8,844 nt of DNA from an uncultured Paracoccus sp. (GTDB lineage: Bacteria > Pseudomonadota > Alphaproteobacteria > Rhodobacterales > Rhodobacteraceae). The DNA is taken from contig CALLYR010000084.1 in the NCBI GenBank assembly GCA_937859005.1, positions 1-8,844 on the forward strand, written 5' to 3'. Below, in pieces: positions 1 to 7,077 of the stretch (positions within the stretch are counted from its first letter, which is position 1; the number at the start of each line of letters is the position of its first letter). The notes below the pieces were generated by a model. It was not told the DNA's origin and ran no database searches. It saw only the letters and a list, made by a program, of their open reading frames with translations. The translations under genes and the position numbers were made by a program.

Positions 1-248
1 AGATCGGGCCACAGCGCATCCAGCACGCCCGCCGTGAAACGCTGGCCCTCGGCCTCGATCTTCAGGATCGTACGCGCCGCCATGAAGGCCACCCCTTCCA
101 GCAGCCGCTCGACATAGGGGTCGGGGCAGGGCACCGCGTCCAGAGACAGGTTGCGCGCCACATTCGGATGCAGCGCCGCGAATTCCGAGGCCAAGCCCCG
201 GATATGGTCCAGCTCGGCCTCATAGGCGGCAAGGAAGGCGCGGTCCAT
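1..248 (-). CDS. tssF: TssF, T6SS baseplate protein (N-terminal 82 residues, cut by window edge)
   Basis: TssF (VCA0110/ImpG family) is a cytoplasmic baseplate wedge component that works with TssE, TssG and TssK. The visible part starts MDRAFLAAYEAELDHIRG and carries the family's N-terminal pattern: a helix with an E-L-x-x-I/L-R core, then EFAALHPNVARNL, then DPYVERLLEGVAFMAARTILKIEAE. This DPxVERLLExxAFxxAR segment is the most recognisable part of TssF. The ATG at 248-246 shares its A with the TGA stop of tssE (TGATG), so the two genes are probably translationally coupled. A GGAGG sequence seven bases upstream, inside the end of tssE, supports this start. The frame is open to position 1. TssF proteins are usually around 600 residues, so most of the gene lies outside the window. 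Confidence 0.93.
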   Translation of the reverse strand, partial: MDRAFLAAYEAELDHIRGLASEFAALHPNVARNLSLDAVPCPDPYVERLLEGVAFMAARTILKIEAEGQRFTAGVLDALWPD

Positions 249-994
249 CAGCCGTCCTCCAGCACTGTCGCGGCGACGCCCGTGTCAAGGTCGATGGTGG
301 TCAGCAGCCGCAGCCGCTCCGGCACTGGCGCCATCAGCAGCAGCCCCTCGATGCGGATGCGCAGCCCGATCCGGATGCCGGGTTCGACCGAGATGCGGAT
401 GCTGTCGCGGCGCAACCTCGGCTCAAACACGGCCAGCACCTCGCGCAATTCGCGGGCCAGCGCCTCGCGGTCGAAATCCCCCGCGCGCCGCCCGGCAAAG
501 GCGGGCACGCCGTAATTCAGCACCGAGGCGCGGACCTGCGGAAAATCGGCCAGCATGTCGGCGGGGTCCTCGGCTCCGCCGGCAATGCCGCGCGGCGCCA
601 TGCGGCGTTCGGCTTCCGACAGCAGATAACGTACCTCAAGCCGCTCGACCCCGAACAGATCCTCGATGTCGCGGCGCACCGCCTCGCGCAGCAATTCGGG
701 CGTGACGAAGATGCCCCGTTCCTGCAACGCCATGCGCCGGTTGCGCAGTTGCATCAGCGCGGCCAGATCGCGCGCATCCTCGGGACCGAGCCCCTGGCGC
801 ACGGAGCCTGCAAGAAGCGCCTCCAGCCTTTCGGCGCCCAGCCTGGCGCCCAGCGCCGCCTCGCGCCGGGCGATCTCGGCCGAAAGACCGGGCAGGTCGT
901 CGATCAGCCGGTCCCACAGGCTGGGCTGCACCGCCTCGCGCCGCGCCTGGAGAGGCACGGCGATCCGGGGGCGTTCGGTGGCGGGGTCCGGCAT
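248..994 (-). CDS. tssE: TssE, gp25-like T6SS baseplate protein, enlarged form
   Basis: TssE is the homologue of phage T4 gp25, the baseplate subunit from which sheath polymerisation starts. Family signals are PSLWDRLIDD near residue 25, REAVRRDIEDLFGVERLE at about residues 104-121, VRASVLNYGVPAFAGR at about 153-168, and a gp25-like C-terminal beta region after EVLAVFEPRLRRDSIRI. At 248 residues it is longer than the commonly described TssE of roughly 130-180 residues. The extra length is mostly an alpha-helical, Ala/Arg/Leu-rich stretch of about 65-75 residues between the DRLIDD motif and the gp25 core. This may be normal for its T6SS subfamily. The start is supported by AGGA seven bases upstream, and the gene lies 22 nt after hcp. 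Its stop overlaps the tssF start by one base. Confidence 0.92.
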   Translation of the reverse strand: MPDPATERPRIAVPLQARREAVQPSLWDRLIDDLPGLSAEIARREAALGARLGAERLEALLAGSVRQGLGPEDARDLAALMQLRNRRMALQERGIFVTPELLREAVRRDIEDLFGVERLEVRYLLSEAERRMAPRGIAGGAEDPADMLADFPQVRASVLNYGVPAFAGRRAGDFDREALARELREVLAVFEPRLRRDSIRISVEPGIRIGLRIRIEGLLLMAPVPERLRLLTTIDLDTGVAATVLEDG

Positions 995-1016
995 GGCGAT
1001 CCTGCGCGCGCGGCGG

Positions 1017-1508
1017 TCACTTGGCCGCCATCAGGTCGTATTCGACCTCATGCTCGTCGCCCTTCGAATGGTCGTCGGCCTGCATGACATACTTGATCTT
1101 GATCTTCTCGAACGAGATCCCGATCTCTTCCGAGATCAGGTCCGCGGAATCTTCCGAAGGCGAATCCTGCTCCATCTCATAGGCCGAGATCAGGCAGTTG
1201 GTCATCGTGATCGTCAGATAATCCAGATGCGCCTCGCCCGAATCCTTGCGGGCGGTAAAGACGATCTCGTCGAAGGCCTTGCCCTGCATGCAGGCCAGCG
1301 CAAGATAGGGCGAGGCGGCGTCGTACCACTTGTAAAGCTTCAGGTCGCTGACCGTCGCACGACCGCGCACGCGGCCCGATCCGGTCGCGGCCGAACTTTT
1401 CTGCGCGGCGCTCAGGCTGGCGCCCCAGATGTCGATCTCGCCCTCGTGCTCGGCCCGGCGGGATTCGCCGTCGATGCCGTCGATCTTGAGATATCCGGTG
1501 AAGGCCAT
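1017..1508 (-). CDS. hcp: Hcp (TssD), T6SS inner-tube protein
   Basis: Hcp forms stacked hexameric rings that make the T6SS inner tube; it is expelled on firing and can carry or chaperone effectors. The 163-residue length is typical. Visible family features are the N-terminal strand MAFTGYLKIDGIDGES, the segment EIDIWGASLSAAQ at residues 24-36, VSDLKLYKWYDAASPYLALACMQGKAFDEIVFTARK at about 53-88, and a C-terminal strand region SFEKIKIKYVMQ at about 132-143. There is no C-terminal extension, so it does not look like an evolved Hcp with a fused effector domain. AGGAG seven bases upstream is the strongest Shine-Dalgarno sequence among the nearby genes, and nine of ten lysine codons are AAG; both fit high expression. 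The gene sits between tssC and tssE, 118 nt after tssC. Confidence 0.96.
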   Translation of the reverse strand: MAFTGYLKIDGIDGESRRAEHEGEIDIWGASLSAAQKSSAATGSGRVRGRATVSDLKLYKWYDAASPYLALACMQGKAFDEIVFTARKDSGEAHLDYLTITMTNCLISAYEMEQDSPSEDSADLISEEIGISFEKIKIKYVMQADDHSKGDEHEVEYDLMAAK

Positions 1509-1626
1509 CGCAATTCTCCTGTTCCGGCAAGCCGGGTTTCAGATGTGGCGGGTCCCGTCGGGGGCCACGTCGGAGGTCCGGCTGCGCCAGGCCAGAGGCA
1601 AAGGGCGAAAGGCCCCCCGGAAAGCG
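1509..1626 (-). promoter_or_regulatory. 118-nt tssC-hcp intergenic leader
   Basis: This is the longest gap between the structural tss genes of the minus-strand operon. It holds the hcp Shine-Dalgarno sequence, the CUUG hairpin next to it, and a second imperfect inverted repeat at 1545-1568 (GTGGC at one end, GCCAC at the other, with an inner CCC/GGG pair). No run of T residues follows either stem, so I do not call a Rho-independent terminator. No convincing -35/-10 pair was seen. The gap may serve as a processing site or a weak internal promoter that lets hcp be expressed separately; the sequence alone does not decide this. Confidence 0.3.
1521..1537 (-). promoter_or_regulatory. Small hairpin just upstream of the hcp ribosome binding site
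   Basis: Read on the minus strand, the hcp leader contains CCGG-CTTG-CCGG, immediately before the AGGAG of hcp. In RNA this would be a short GC stem closed by G-C around a CUUG loop, a known stable tetraloop type. The stem is only four perfect pairs (five if the loop is shortened to two bases). It could shape processing, stability or translation of the hcp message, which often accumulates above the rest of the operon. The function is inference; short GC inverted repeats also arise by chance in DNA of this composition. Confidence 0.25.
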
Positions 1627-3141
1627 TCACGGCCCCTTGACGGAGGGCAGTTCGGATACCAGCCGCAGCGAGGCGTTGATCCCTTCGAGTTGGTAATGCG
1701 GGCGCAGGTAGAAGCGGGCGGCGTAATAGCCCGGCCGGCCCTCGACGCTGTCCACCTGCACCTCGGCCCTGGCCAGCGGACGCTTGGCCTTGGCCTTGTC
1801 ATCGGCCATCGCGGTATTGGCCAGCACATAGCGGTTGATCCATTCGGACAGAAACACCTGCATGTCGGCGCGTTCCTTGAAGGTGCCGATCTTGTCGCGC
1901 GCGATGGACTTGAGGTAATGCGCGAAGCGGCAGACCGGCAGCAGATAGGGCAGGTTGGCCGAAAGCCGCTCGTTGGCCTGCGCGTCGGGATCGACCAGCC
2001 GCCCGGCGCGGGCCTCGGCATCCTGAAGCGTCTGGGCGCCCAGGAAGGCCGCGATGTCGGTGTTCTTGCGGTGCAGGATCGGCATCAGCCCCAGCTTGGC
2101 CAGCTCATGTTCGCGCCGGTCGTCGATGGCGATCTCGGTCGGGCATTTCATCACCACCGATCCGTCGTCGCTGGGGAAGGTATGCACCGGAAGGTTGGTG
2201 ACCGCGCCCCCCGATTCCACGCCGCGGATCTGGCTGCCCCAGCCGTAAAGCTTGTGGCTGCGGTTGATGTTCACCCCCATCGGGAATGCCGCGTTCATCC
2301 AGACGTAACGGTCGTGCCTGCCGTCGATCTCCTCGCGGAAGTCGAAGCCCTTGACCGGGATCGTGTCCGGCCCATAGGGCAGCCGCGCCAGCACGCGCGG
2401 CAGCGTCAGGCCGATATAGCGCGCATCCTCGCTTTCGCGCAGGCTCTGCCAGGCCGCATAGTCGGGCGAGGATGTCACCATCTTCAGGTCCTGCGGATTG
2501 GGCAGTTCCTGCCAGCTTTCCATCCGGAACAGCCGCGGCGAGGCCGCCGCGATGAAAGGCGCATGGGCCGAGGCGCAGATCCCCGACAGGTTGCGCAGCA
2601 AGCCCACGTCGCGCGGATGGGGGCCGAATTCATAGGCGCCGATGACCGAGCCGAAGGGGGCGCCGCCGAAGCTGGAATATTCCTCGGTATACAGCTTGCG
2701 GAACATGGGGGACTGGTCCCACATCTGCCCCTCGAAATCCTCAAGCTGGTCGGCAAGTTCGTCCTTGGTGATGTTCAGCACCCGGATCTTCAGCATGGTG
2801 TCGGTTTCGGTGTTGTTCACCAGGTAATGCAGGCCCCGCCATGTGCCCTCCATCTGCCGGACCTCGGGGGCGTGCAGCACCTCGTTCATCTGCGTGGTCA
2901 GAAGCTGGTCGATCCCCGCGATCAGGGACTTGATCGAGCGCACCGCATTGCCCGAGATCGTCGCGCTGCCCGCCTTTTCCCGTGCCGCCACCGCCAGATT
3001 GGCGACCAGTTCGCGCAGCTTCGCGCTGTCATCCTCCTTGACGCGGAAATCCTTTTCCAGAAGCGCGCCGAATTCGTCCAGATCGACGGCCTCGGCCTCG
3101 GGGGCGGCGGTCTCGGTAGCCTTGAGTTGTTCTTCGGCCAT
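1627..3141 (-). CDS. tssC: TssC, large T6SS sheath subunit (VipB/ImpD)
   Basis: TssC pairs with TssB to build the contractile sheath. The 504-residue protein is a full-length member. Signature segments in order are GTWRGLHYLVNNTETDTMLKIR at about 99-120, WDQSPMFRKLYTEEYSSFGG at 141-160, the strongly conserved AHAPFIAAASP at 192-202, WQSLRESEDARYIGLTLPR at 231-249, VNINRSHKLYGW at 290-301, RGVESGG at 306-312, CPTEIAIDDRRE at 333-344, and the C-terminal PGYYAARFYLRPHYQLEG at 470-487. The N-terminus carries an acidic/hydrophobic helix, DLDEFGALLEKDF at residues 20-32, which corresponds to the region bound by the ClpV N-domain after contraction in VipB. The ATG at 3141 is preceded by GAGGG about seven bases upstream and lies 3 nt after the tssB stop, so the two subunits are almost certainly co-translated. 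Confidence 0.97.
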   Translation of the reverse strand: MAEEQLKATETAAPEAEAVDLDEFGALLEKDFRVKEDDSAKLRELVANLAVAAREKAGSATISGNAVRSIKSLIAGIDQLLTTQMNEVLHAPEVRQMEGTWRGLHYLVNNTETDTMLKIRVLNITKDELADQLEDFEGQMWDQSPMFRKLYTEEYSSFGGAPFGSVIGAYEFGPHPRDVGLLRNLSGICASAHAPFIAAASPRLFRMESWQELPNPQDLKMVTSSPDYAAWQSLRESEDARYIGLTLPRVLARLPYGPDTIPVKGFDFREEIDGRHDRYVWMNAAFPMGVNINRSHKLYGWGSQIRGVESGGAVTNLPVHTFPSDDGSVVMKCPTEIAIDDRREHELAKLGLMPILHRKNTDIAAFLGAQTLQDAEARAGRLVDPDAQANERLSANLPYLLPVCRFAHYLKSIARDKIGTFKERADMQVFLSEWINRYVLANTAMADDKAKAKRPLARAEVQVDSVEGRPGYYAARFYLRPHYQLEGINASLRLVSELPSVKGP

Positions 3142-3144
3142 GGC

Positions 3145-3684
3145 TCAGCCCTCGGGCTTGTCGCCGCCGCCCATCGCCTGTTCGGCGATGCGGGCCAGCA
3201 GGGGTTCGTCGTTCAGAAGCTGGGCGATGCGCTTTTCGGCGCTGGACTTGCCGTCCATATAGCTCAGCAGTTCCTCGAGCTTGCGGCGCATCTTCAGCAG
3301 TTCGGCCAGTTCCGGGATCTGCTCGGCGATGCGGTCGGGGGCAAAGGCGCCCATCTCGCGGAAGGTCAGGTCGACGAACATCTCCTCGTCGGGGACTTCC
3401 TCGCCCGGCTTGCCGGGCAGGCGGTTGGGAACGCGGGCGGTCACGCGGGGGGACAGGGCGTCCATGAAGGCCGGGAAGCGGCCGGCATCCACCTCGACGA
3501 ACCTGCGTTCCGCCGGGGGCTTCTGCGCCTCGCGCGAGGTGGACTTGCCTGCCAGGTCGGCCATGACGCCCATGACGAAGGGCAGTTCGATCGTGGTCGG
3601 ACTGCCGTAATGTTCGACGTCATAGGAAATCTGCACCCGTGGGGCGCGATTGCGTTCGATTACCTTGGACTTGCTCTCGCTCAT
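3145..3684 (-). CDS. tssB: TssB, small T6SS sheath subunit (VipA/ImpC)
   Basis: TssB is the small partner of TssC in the contractile sheath. The 179-residue length is normal. Family motifs are RVQISYDVEHYG at residues 16-27, ELPFVMGVMADLAGKS at 33-48, RRFVEVDAGRF at 60-70, the core strand EEMFVDLTFREMGAFAPDRIAEQIPEL at about 100-126, and a C-terminal helical segment (KMRRKLEELLSYMDG at 131-145) expected to pack against TssC. The start is supported by GGGAG about nine bases upstream. The gene lies 57 nt downstream of tssA and 3 nt upstream of tssC. Nothing is missing or truncated. Confidence 0.96.
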   Translation of the reverse strand: MSESKSKVIERNRAPRVQISYDVEHYGSPTTIELPFVMGVMADLAGKSTSREAQKPPAERRFVEVDAGRFPAFMDALSPRVTARVPNRLPGKPGEEVPDEEMFVDLTFREMGAFAPDRIAEQIPELAELLKMRRKLEELLSYMDGKSSAEKRIAQLLNDEPLLARIAEQAMGGGDKPEG

Positions 3685-3741
3685 TGCGGGCTGCTCCCTT
3701 TCGCGGCGGCCTTCCGGTGGCGGTCCTGTCCGTGCTTCCCG

Positions 3742-4851
3742 TCAGCGGCCCTTGTCTTCAGATACTCCGGCGACATTGCGGAACTCCTTCATCCCGCCGG
3801 GGGCGATCTCCTCGATCAGTTCAAGGAAATTCATCGGCACCATCCTTTTCATGCGCCGCGCCAGATGCGGCAGCGGCGAGGCGGGCTCGTTGCGTTCATA
3901 GAACTCGATGACGAGGTCGAGGCAGGTCTCGACCTCGCGGCGCGACGACAGCCGGGCGGGCGGGCCAGCCGGCTGCGCCACGGCTGCGACCGGCACGGGA
4001 ACCGGCGTGGCAGGCGCGCCCGCGGTATCCGCGGCGGACGCGGCGGGTGCGAGTTGCGCGGCAGGGCAGGTCAGCGTCGTCTGCATCCGCTGCAGCATCT
4101 GGCGCAAGGCGGGGAACTGCGCCGGAGGGTCGTTTCCGATGCGGGCGGCCAGGGCCGCTTCGAGACGGGCGAGCGCCTCGAGCGAGGCCGCCAGTCCCGC
4201 CTCGAGCGCGGAGACCGTTTCGGGATCGATGTCGCGCGACGCGCGGCAGGCGGTCAGCACCCGCGCCATCCGCGCGTCATGGCGGGCCGCGCGTTCGGCC
4301 TGTTCGGCCACCGACAATCCGGTCGTGCCCTCGGCCGTCAGCATGGCCTGCGTGACGGCGCCCGCGGCCAGATCCCCGCCCGAGACGACCGGCAGGCCCC
4401 GCGGCCTGAGCATCGTGTTGAATTCCAGGTCACCCAGGATTCCGGCGTCGTCATTCTCGATCTGGCAGAGCGTGTTGATCCGCCGCAGCGCGGCCTCGCG
4501 CGGGGATTTGCCCTCGCGCAGGGCGGGGTGCAGGCTGTCCCACCAGCCCTCCAGCGTGTCGGCAAGCAGGTTCAGCCCCTCGGCCAGCCCCGCGACGCCG
4601 TTCAGGTTGGTCATGATCCGCGCCGCGGTGACAAGCAGCCGCAGATCGCGCCCGGCTTCCGCCAGCGCCGCTGCCTCGTCCAGCAGTTTCGCCCAGTCCA
4701 GAGCCACGTCGCCGGTATTGCCCTTGGCGACCTGCTCCGCCCGCGCCGTCCGGGAGGCCCCGTCCAGCGCCCGTTCGAGCGCCAGGAACCTCATGTCGTT
4801 GCGAAGATCCAGACCCGCGGAATCCGGCATGGACAAGGGCGCGAGAAACAT
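3742..4851 (-). CDS. tssA: TssA, T6SS sheath-assembly cap protein (ImpA family)
   Basis: TssA contacts the baseplate and membrane complex, then stays at the distal end of the growing tube and sheath. The 369-residue protein has an ImpA-type N-terminal domain at about residues 10-130, with GLDLRNDMRFLALERALDGA at 13-32, DWAKLLDEAAALAEAGRDLRLLVTAARIM at 52-80 and LEGWWDSLHPAL at 100-111. A helical middle follows, then an Ala/Pro/Val-rich linker at about 264-300. The conserved C-terminal domain has SRREVETCLDLVIEFYERNEP at about 303-323, LPHLARRMKRMVPMNFLELIEEIAPGG at 327-353, then FRNVAG. This short C-terminal type is found in the classical ImpA group. A weak AAGG sequence lies eight bases before the ATG; an in-frame alternative start is Met8. 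It is the first structural tss gene downstream of the kinase, with a 111-nt leader. Confidence 0.94.
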   Translation of the reverse strand: MFLAPLSMPDSAGLDLRNDMRFLALERALDGASRTARAEQVAKGNTGDVALDWAKLLDEAAALAEAGRDLRLLVTAARIMTNLNGVAGLAEGLNLLADTLEGWWDSLHPALREGKSPREAALRRINTLCQIENDDAGILGDLEFNTMLRPRGLPVVSGGDLAAGAVTQAMLTAEGTTGLSVAEQAERAARHDARMARVLTACRASRDIDPETVSALEAGLAASLEALARLEAALAARIGNDPPAQFPALRQMLQRMQTTLTCPAAQLAPAASAADTAGAPATPVPVPVAAVAQPAGPPARLSSRREVETCLDLVIEFYERNEPASPLPHLARRMKRMVPMNFLELIEEIAPGGMKEFRNVAGVSEDKGR

Positions 4852-4962
4852 AGTCGAAACCTTTTTTGAAAGGCCGTTTATGCAGCTCTCGAAACAGGTG
4901 GATCATCGCATGAAACTGATTTTCCCGCAATGAAATCCTGCGTATTTCCCGATGCACGGCGT
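4852..4962 (-). promoter_or_regulatory. Kinase-tssA intergenic leader with hairpin over the tssA ribosome binding site
   Basis: This 111-nt gap is visibly richer in A/T than the genes beside it. On the minus strand it contains CCTTT-CAAA-AAAGG (4860-4873), a perfect five-pair inverted repeat whose right arm is the only plausible Shine-Dalgarno sequence of tssA. Upstream, TTGCGG and GATGAT are spaced 17 bases apart and could be a weak sigma-70-type promoter for tssA, but each matches the consensus only partly. No terminator with a T-run was seen, so read-through from the kinase gene is possible. Whether tssA has its own promoter cannot be settled from sequence. Confidence 0.3.
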
Positions 4963-7077
4963 TCAGGGACGCAGGTCCAGCACCCGATGAGCCGCCGCCA
5001 GCACAAGGCCGGGCCGGGCTGCGCGCCGGGCAGCCACCGCTTCGGCGAAAGAGGCCGCGGATTCGTCGCCGGGGCGGCGTTCCGGGAAAAGCGGGCCCTG
5101 GCTGATGATGACGAACAGCCCCGCCTTGCCGAAATCGCGATCATTCACGCGAAAGGCGATCCGTCCCTTGCCCACCCCCGGCGCATCGGCGGACCACAGC
5201 ACCCGGACGAAGCGGACCGCGCCCTCCGCCTGCCCGATGCGGTCGAGCCGGACCTCTTCATCGTCAGTATTGGGCAGCAGATTATACACCTTTCCCGACA
5301 CCGAGATGGCGACCCAAAGCTCGGCCCCCGGCGTGGCGGCCAGCGCGGCGGGGATCAGCACATCGGCGACGGGGTTGTCGCCGGGGCGATAGATCCCGGT
5401 CAGCGACGGCGCGGGCCTGCGCGCCTCGGACAGGCGGATGGTCACCCCGCCGTCGGACAGGCCCCCCATCGCCGCCCTGATGCGGCAAAGCGGGGGGTCG
5501 AGCGTCTCGATCTCCATCCGCAATTCGCGCGCGCCCAGCACGGGACGCAGGGCCTCGGCCAGTGCCGCGGCCGTGGCGGCATCGGGCAGGGTGCCCGTTA
5601 TCGTGACCGCGTCCTGTTCGGGTGTGCCGGCGGCGGGAATGTCGCTGGTCAGCGCGCCGCAGCTTGCGTGATCCGCCAGCACAGCCGCGATGTCGGCGGG
5701 CATCAGCAGGGCCGGCGCGGTCAGGTGCAGGCGCAGGATCATGCCCCATTCCTGCGCCCAGGCCTGCAGCCGGGCGGCGATGGCGTCACGTTCGGGGATC
5801 GAGGCCGCGCGGCCCGCGATCTCGGCGGTGATGTCGGTGACCGAAACGGTCCAGTCCTCCAGCCCGTCCAGTTCCGCAAACAGCCGCTCCATCGCCGCAG
5901 CCCAGCCCGGCGCGGGCATCCCGCGCGCAACGCCCAGCGCATCCTGCGCCACGGGCGCACCGGTCGCGGCCGCGACCGCCGACGCGATCCGGCCGGCGGC
6001 AGCGGCGTCCGGGGCCTGCCCCGACAGATGCGCCGGGTCCGATCCGGCTTCGAGCCGCCAGGGCTCGGCCAGGGGCAGGACGGGCCAGACAAGCGGCCGG
6101 ACAAGGAAGAACCCGGCCAGCAACAGGACCGCCAGCAGGCCCAGCAGCCATGCCCTGCGCCGCCCCGCGCCGCCCTTTGCGGCCGTGGCGTCCTCGCCCT
6201 GCCCCCTGTTGCGCCTGACCGGCTGCCGCGCCGGCGGCTGCGAACTGCCCTTGAGCAGCGCCTCGACCCGCTTGACCACGGCGGCGGCCGAAGGGGCACG
6301 ATCTGCCAGATCGGGGGCCGCCAGCCACAGGATCAACCCGGACAGCGGTTCGGGCAGGCCGGCCACGTCCAGCGGCTCGGACTTGCGGCGGATCATCTCG
6401 CCGGGCGTGGCTCCGGCGAACGGCACCTCTCCGCGCGCCGCGGCCGCCAGCGTCGCCCCCAGGGCGTAAAGGTCGCTGGCGGGCACGGCCTTGCCGTCGA
6501 ACTGTTCGGGGGCGGCATATTCGTATTTCCCGGCGAAGCGGTTTCCGACCACCGTCCGCGCGCCGCTGGCGGTGTCCTTGGCGATGCCGAAATCGATGAT
6601 CGTCGTGCCCTCGACCCTGCCCTCGCGCAGGATGATGTTGTCGGGCGAGAGGTCGCGGTGGACCACGCCGCGCGCATGTGCCGCGACCAGCCCCTCGGCC
6701 ACCCGATGCGCGACGATCAGCAATTCGCGCGTGGCCAGCCGCCGGGCCGTCATGACCTCGGACAGGGCCGGGCCGTCGATGAAGTCCATCACCAGGAAGA
6801 CATGCCCCTCGGCCGTGCAGGAACATTCGCTGTAACGCACCACGGCATCGTGGACGATGTCGCGCATCGCCTCCTCGCGGCGCATCAGTTCCAGATAGCC
6901 CTCATCGCCCGAAAACTGCGCCGCCAGGGCCTTGATCGCCACCACCCTGTCGGTGACGAGGTTGCGCGCGCGATAGACCTCGCCGGTGCCGCCGCGGCCC
7001 AGAACGCCCTCGATGGTCCAGGTGTTGTTCAGCACCTGGCCCTGGCGGAAGATGTCGCCCGGCAGAGACGGGATCAT
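4963..7077 (-). CDS. ppkA: T6SS-associated membrane Ser/Thr protein kinase (PpkA/ImpN-like)
   Basis: This is a Hanks-type Ser/Thr kinase, about 704 residues from the preferred start. All catalytic elements are present: glycine loop GRGGTGEV at 27-34, VAIK lysine at 49, HRDLSPDN at 140-147, DFG at 162-164, APE at 189-191 and SDLYALG at 201-207. A basic linker (about 280-308) leads to one transmembrane helix at about 309-326 (AWLLGLLAVLLLAGFFLV), giving a cytoplasmic kinase and a periplasmic C-terminal half. That half has exactly two cysteines (C473, C531), which may form a disulfide, and a late beta-rich region with VYNLLPNT at 597-604, resembling the C-terminal part of PpkA/ImpN kinases. In known T6SS, PpkA phosphorylates an FHA protein or other component to trigger assembly; its substrate is not visible here. 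The start at 7077 (MIPSLPGDIFRQG) is chosen because AAGGGG lies about seven bases upstream and the kinase fold begins soon after. The frame is open to 7200. The symbol is by analogy. Confidence 0.87.
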   Translation of the reverse strand: MIPSLPGDIFRQGQVLNNTWTIEGVLGRGGTGEVYRARNLVTDRVVAIKALAAQFSGDEGYLELMRREEAMRDIVHDAVVRYSECSCTAEGHVFLVMDFIDGPALSEVMTARRLATRELLIVAHRVAEGLVAAHARGVVHRDLSPDNIILREGRVEGTTIIDFGIAKDTASGARTVVGNRFAGKYEYAAPEQFDGKAVPASDLYALGATLAAAARGEVPFAGATPGEMIRRKSEPLDVAGLPEPLSGLILWLAAPDLADRAPSAAAVVKRVEALLKGSSQPPARQPVRRNRGQGEDATAAKGGAGRRRAWLLGLLAVLLLAGFFLVRPLVWPVLPLAEPWRLEAGSDPAHLSGQAPDAAAAGRIASAVAAATGAPVAQDALGVARGMPAPGWAAAMERLFAELDGLEDWTVSVTDITAEIAGRAASIPERDAIAARLQAWAQEWGMILRLHLTAPALLMPADIAAVLADHASCGALTSDIPAAGTPEQDAVTITGTLPDAATAAALAEALRPVLGARELRMEIETLDPPLCRIRAAMGGLSDGGVTIRLSEARRPAPSLTGIYRPGDNPVADVLIPAALAATPGAELWVAISVSGKVYNLLPNTDDEEVRLDRIGQAEGAVRFVRVLWSADAPGVGKGRIAFRVNDRDFGKAGLFVIISQGPLFPERRPGDESAASFAEAVAARRAARPGLVLAAAHRVLDLRP

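Noticed and set aside
1509..1626. Rho-independent terminator after tssC
   Set aside because: The inverted repeats in the gap are not followed by a T-run on the minus strand, and operon continuity into hcp is expected.
1429..4869. A 1146-codon open frame on the plus strand opposite tssA, tssB, tssC and the start of hcp
   Set aside because: It runs antisense through three clearly real genes and their gaps, and its translation is rich in His, Gln, Arg and Gly with no recognisable domain. Long stop-free antisense frames are expected in GC-rich DNA with strong third-position bias.
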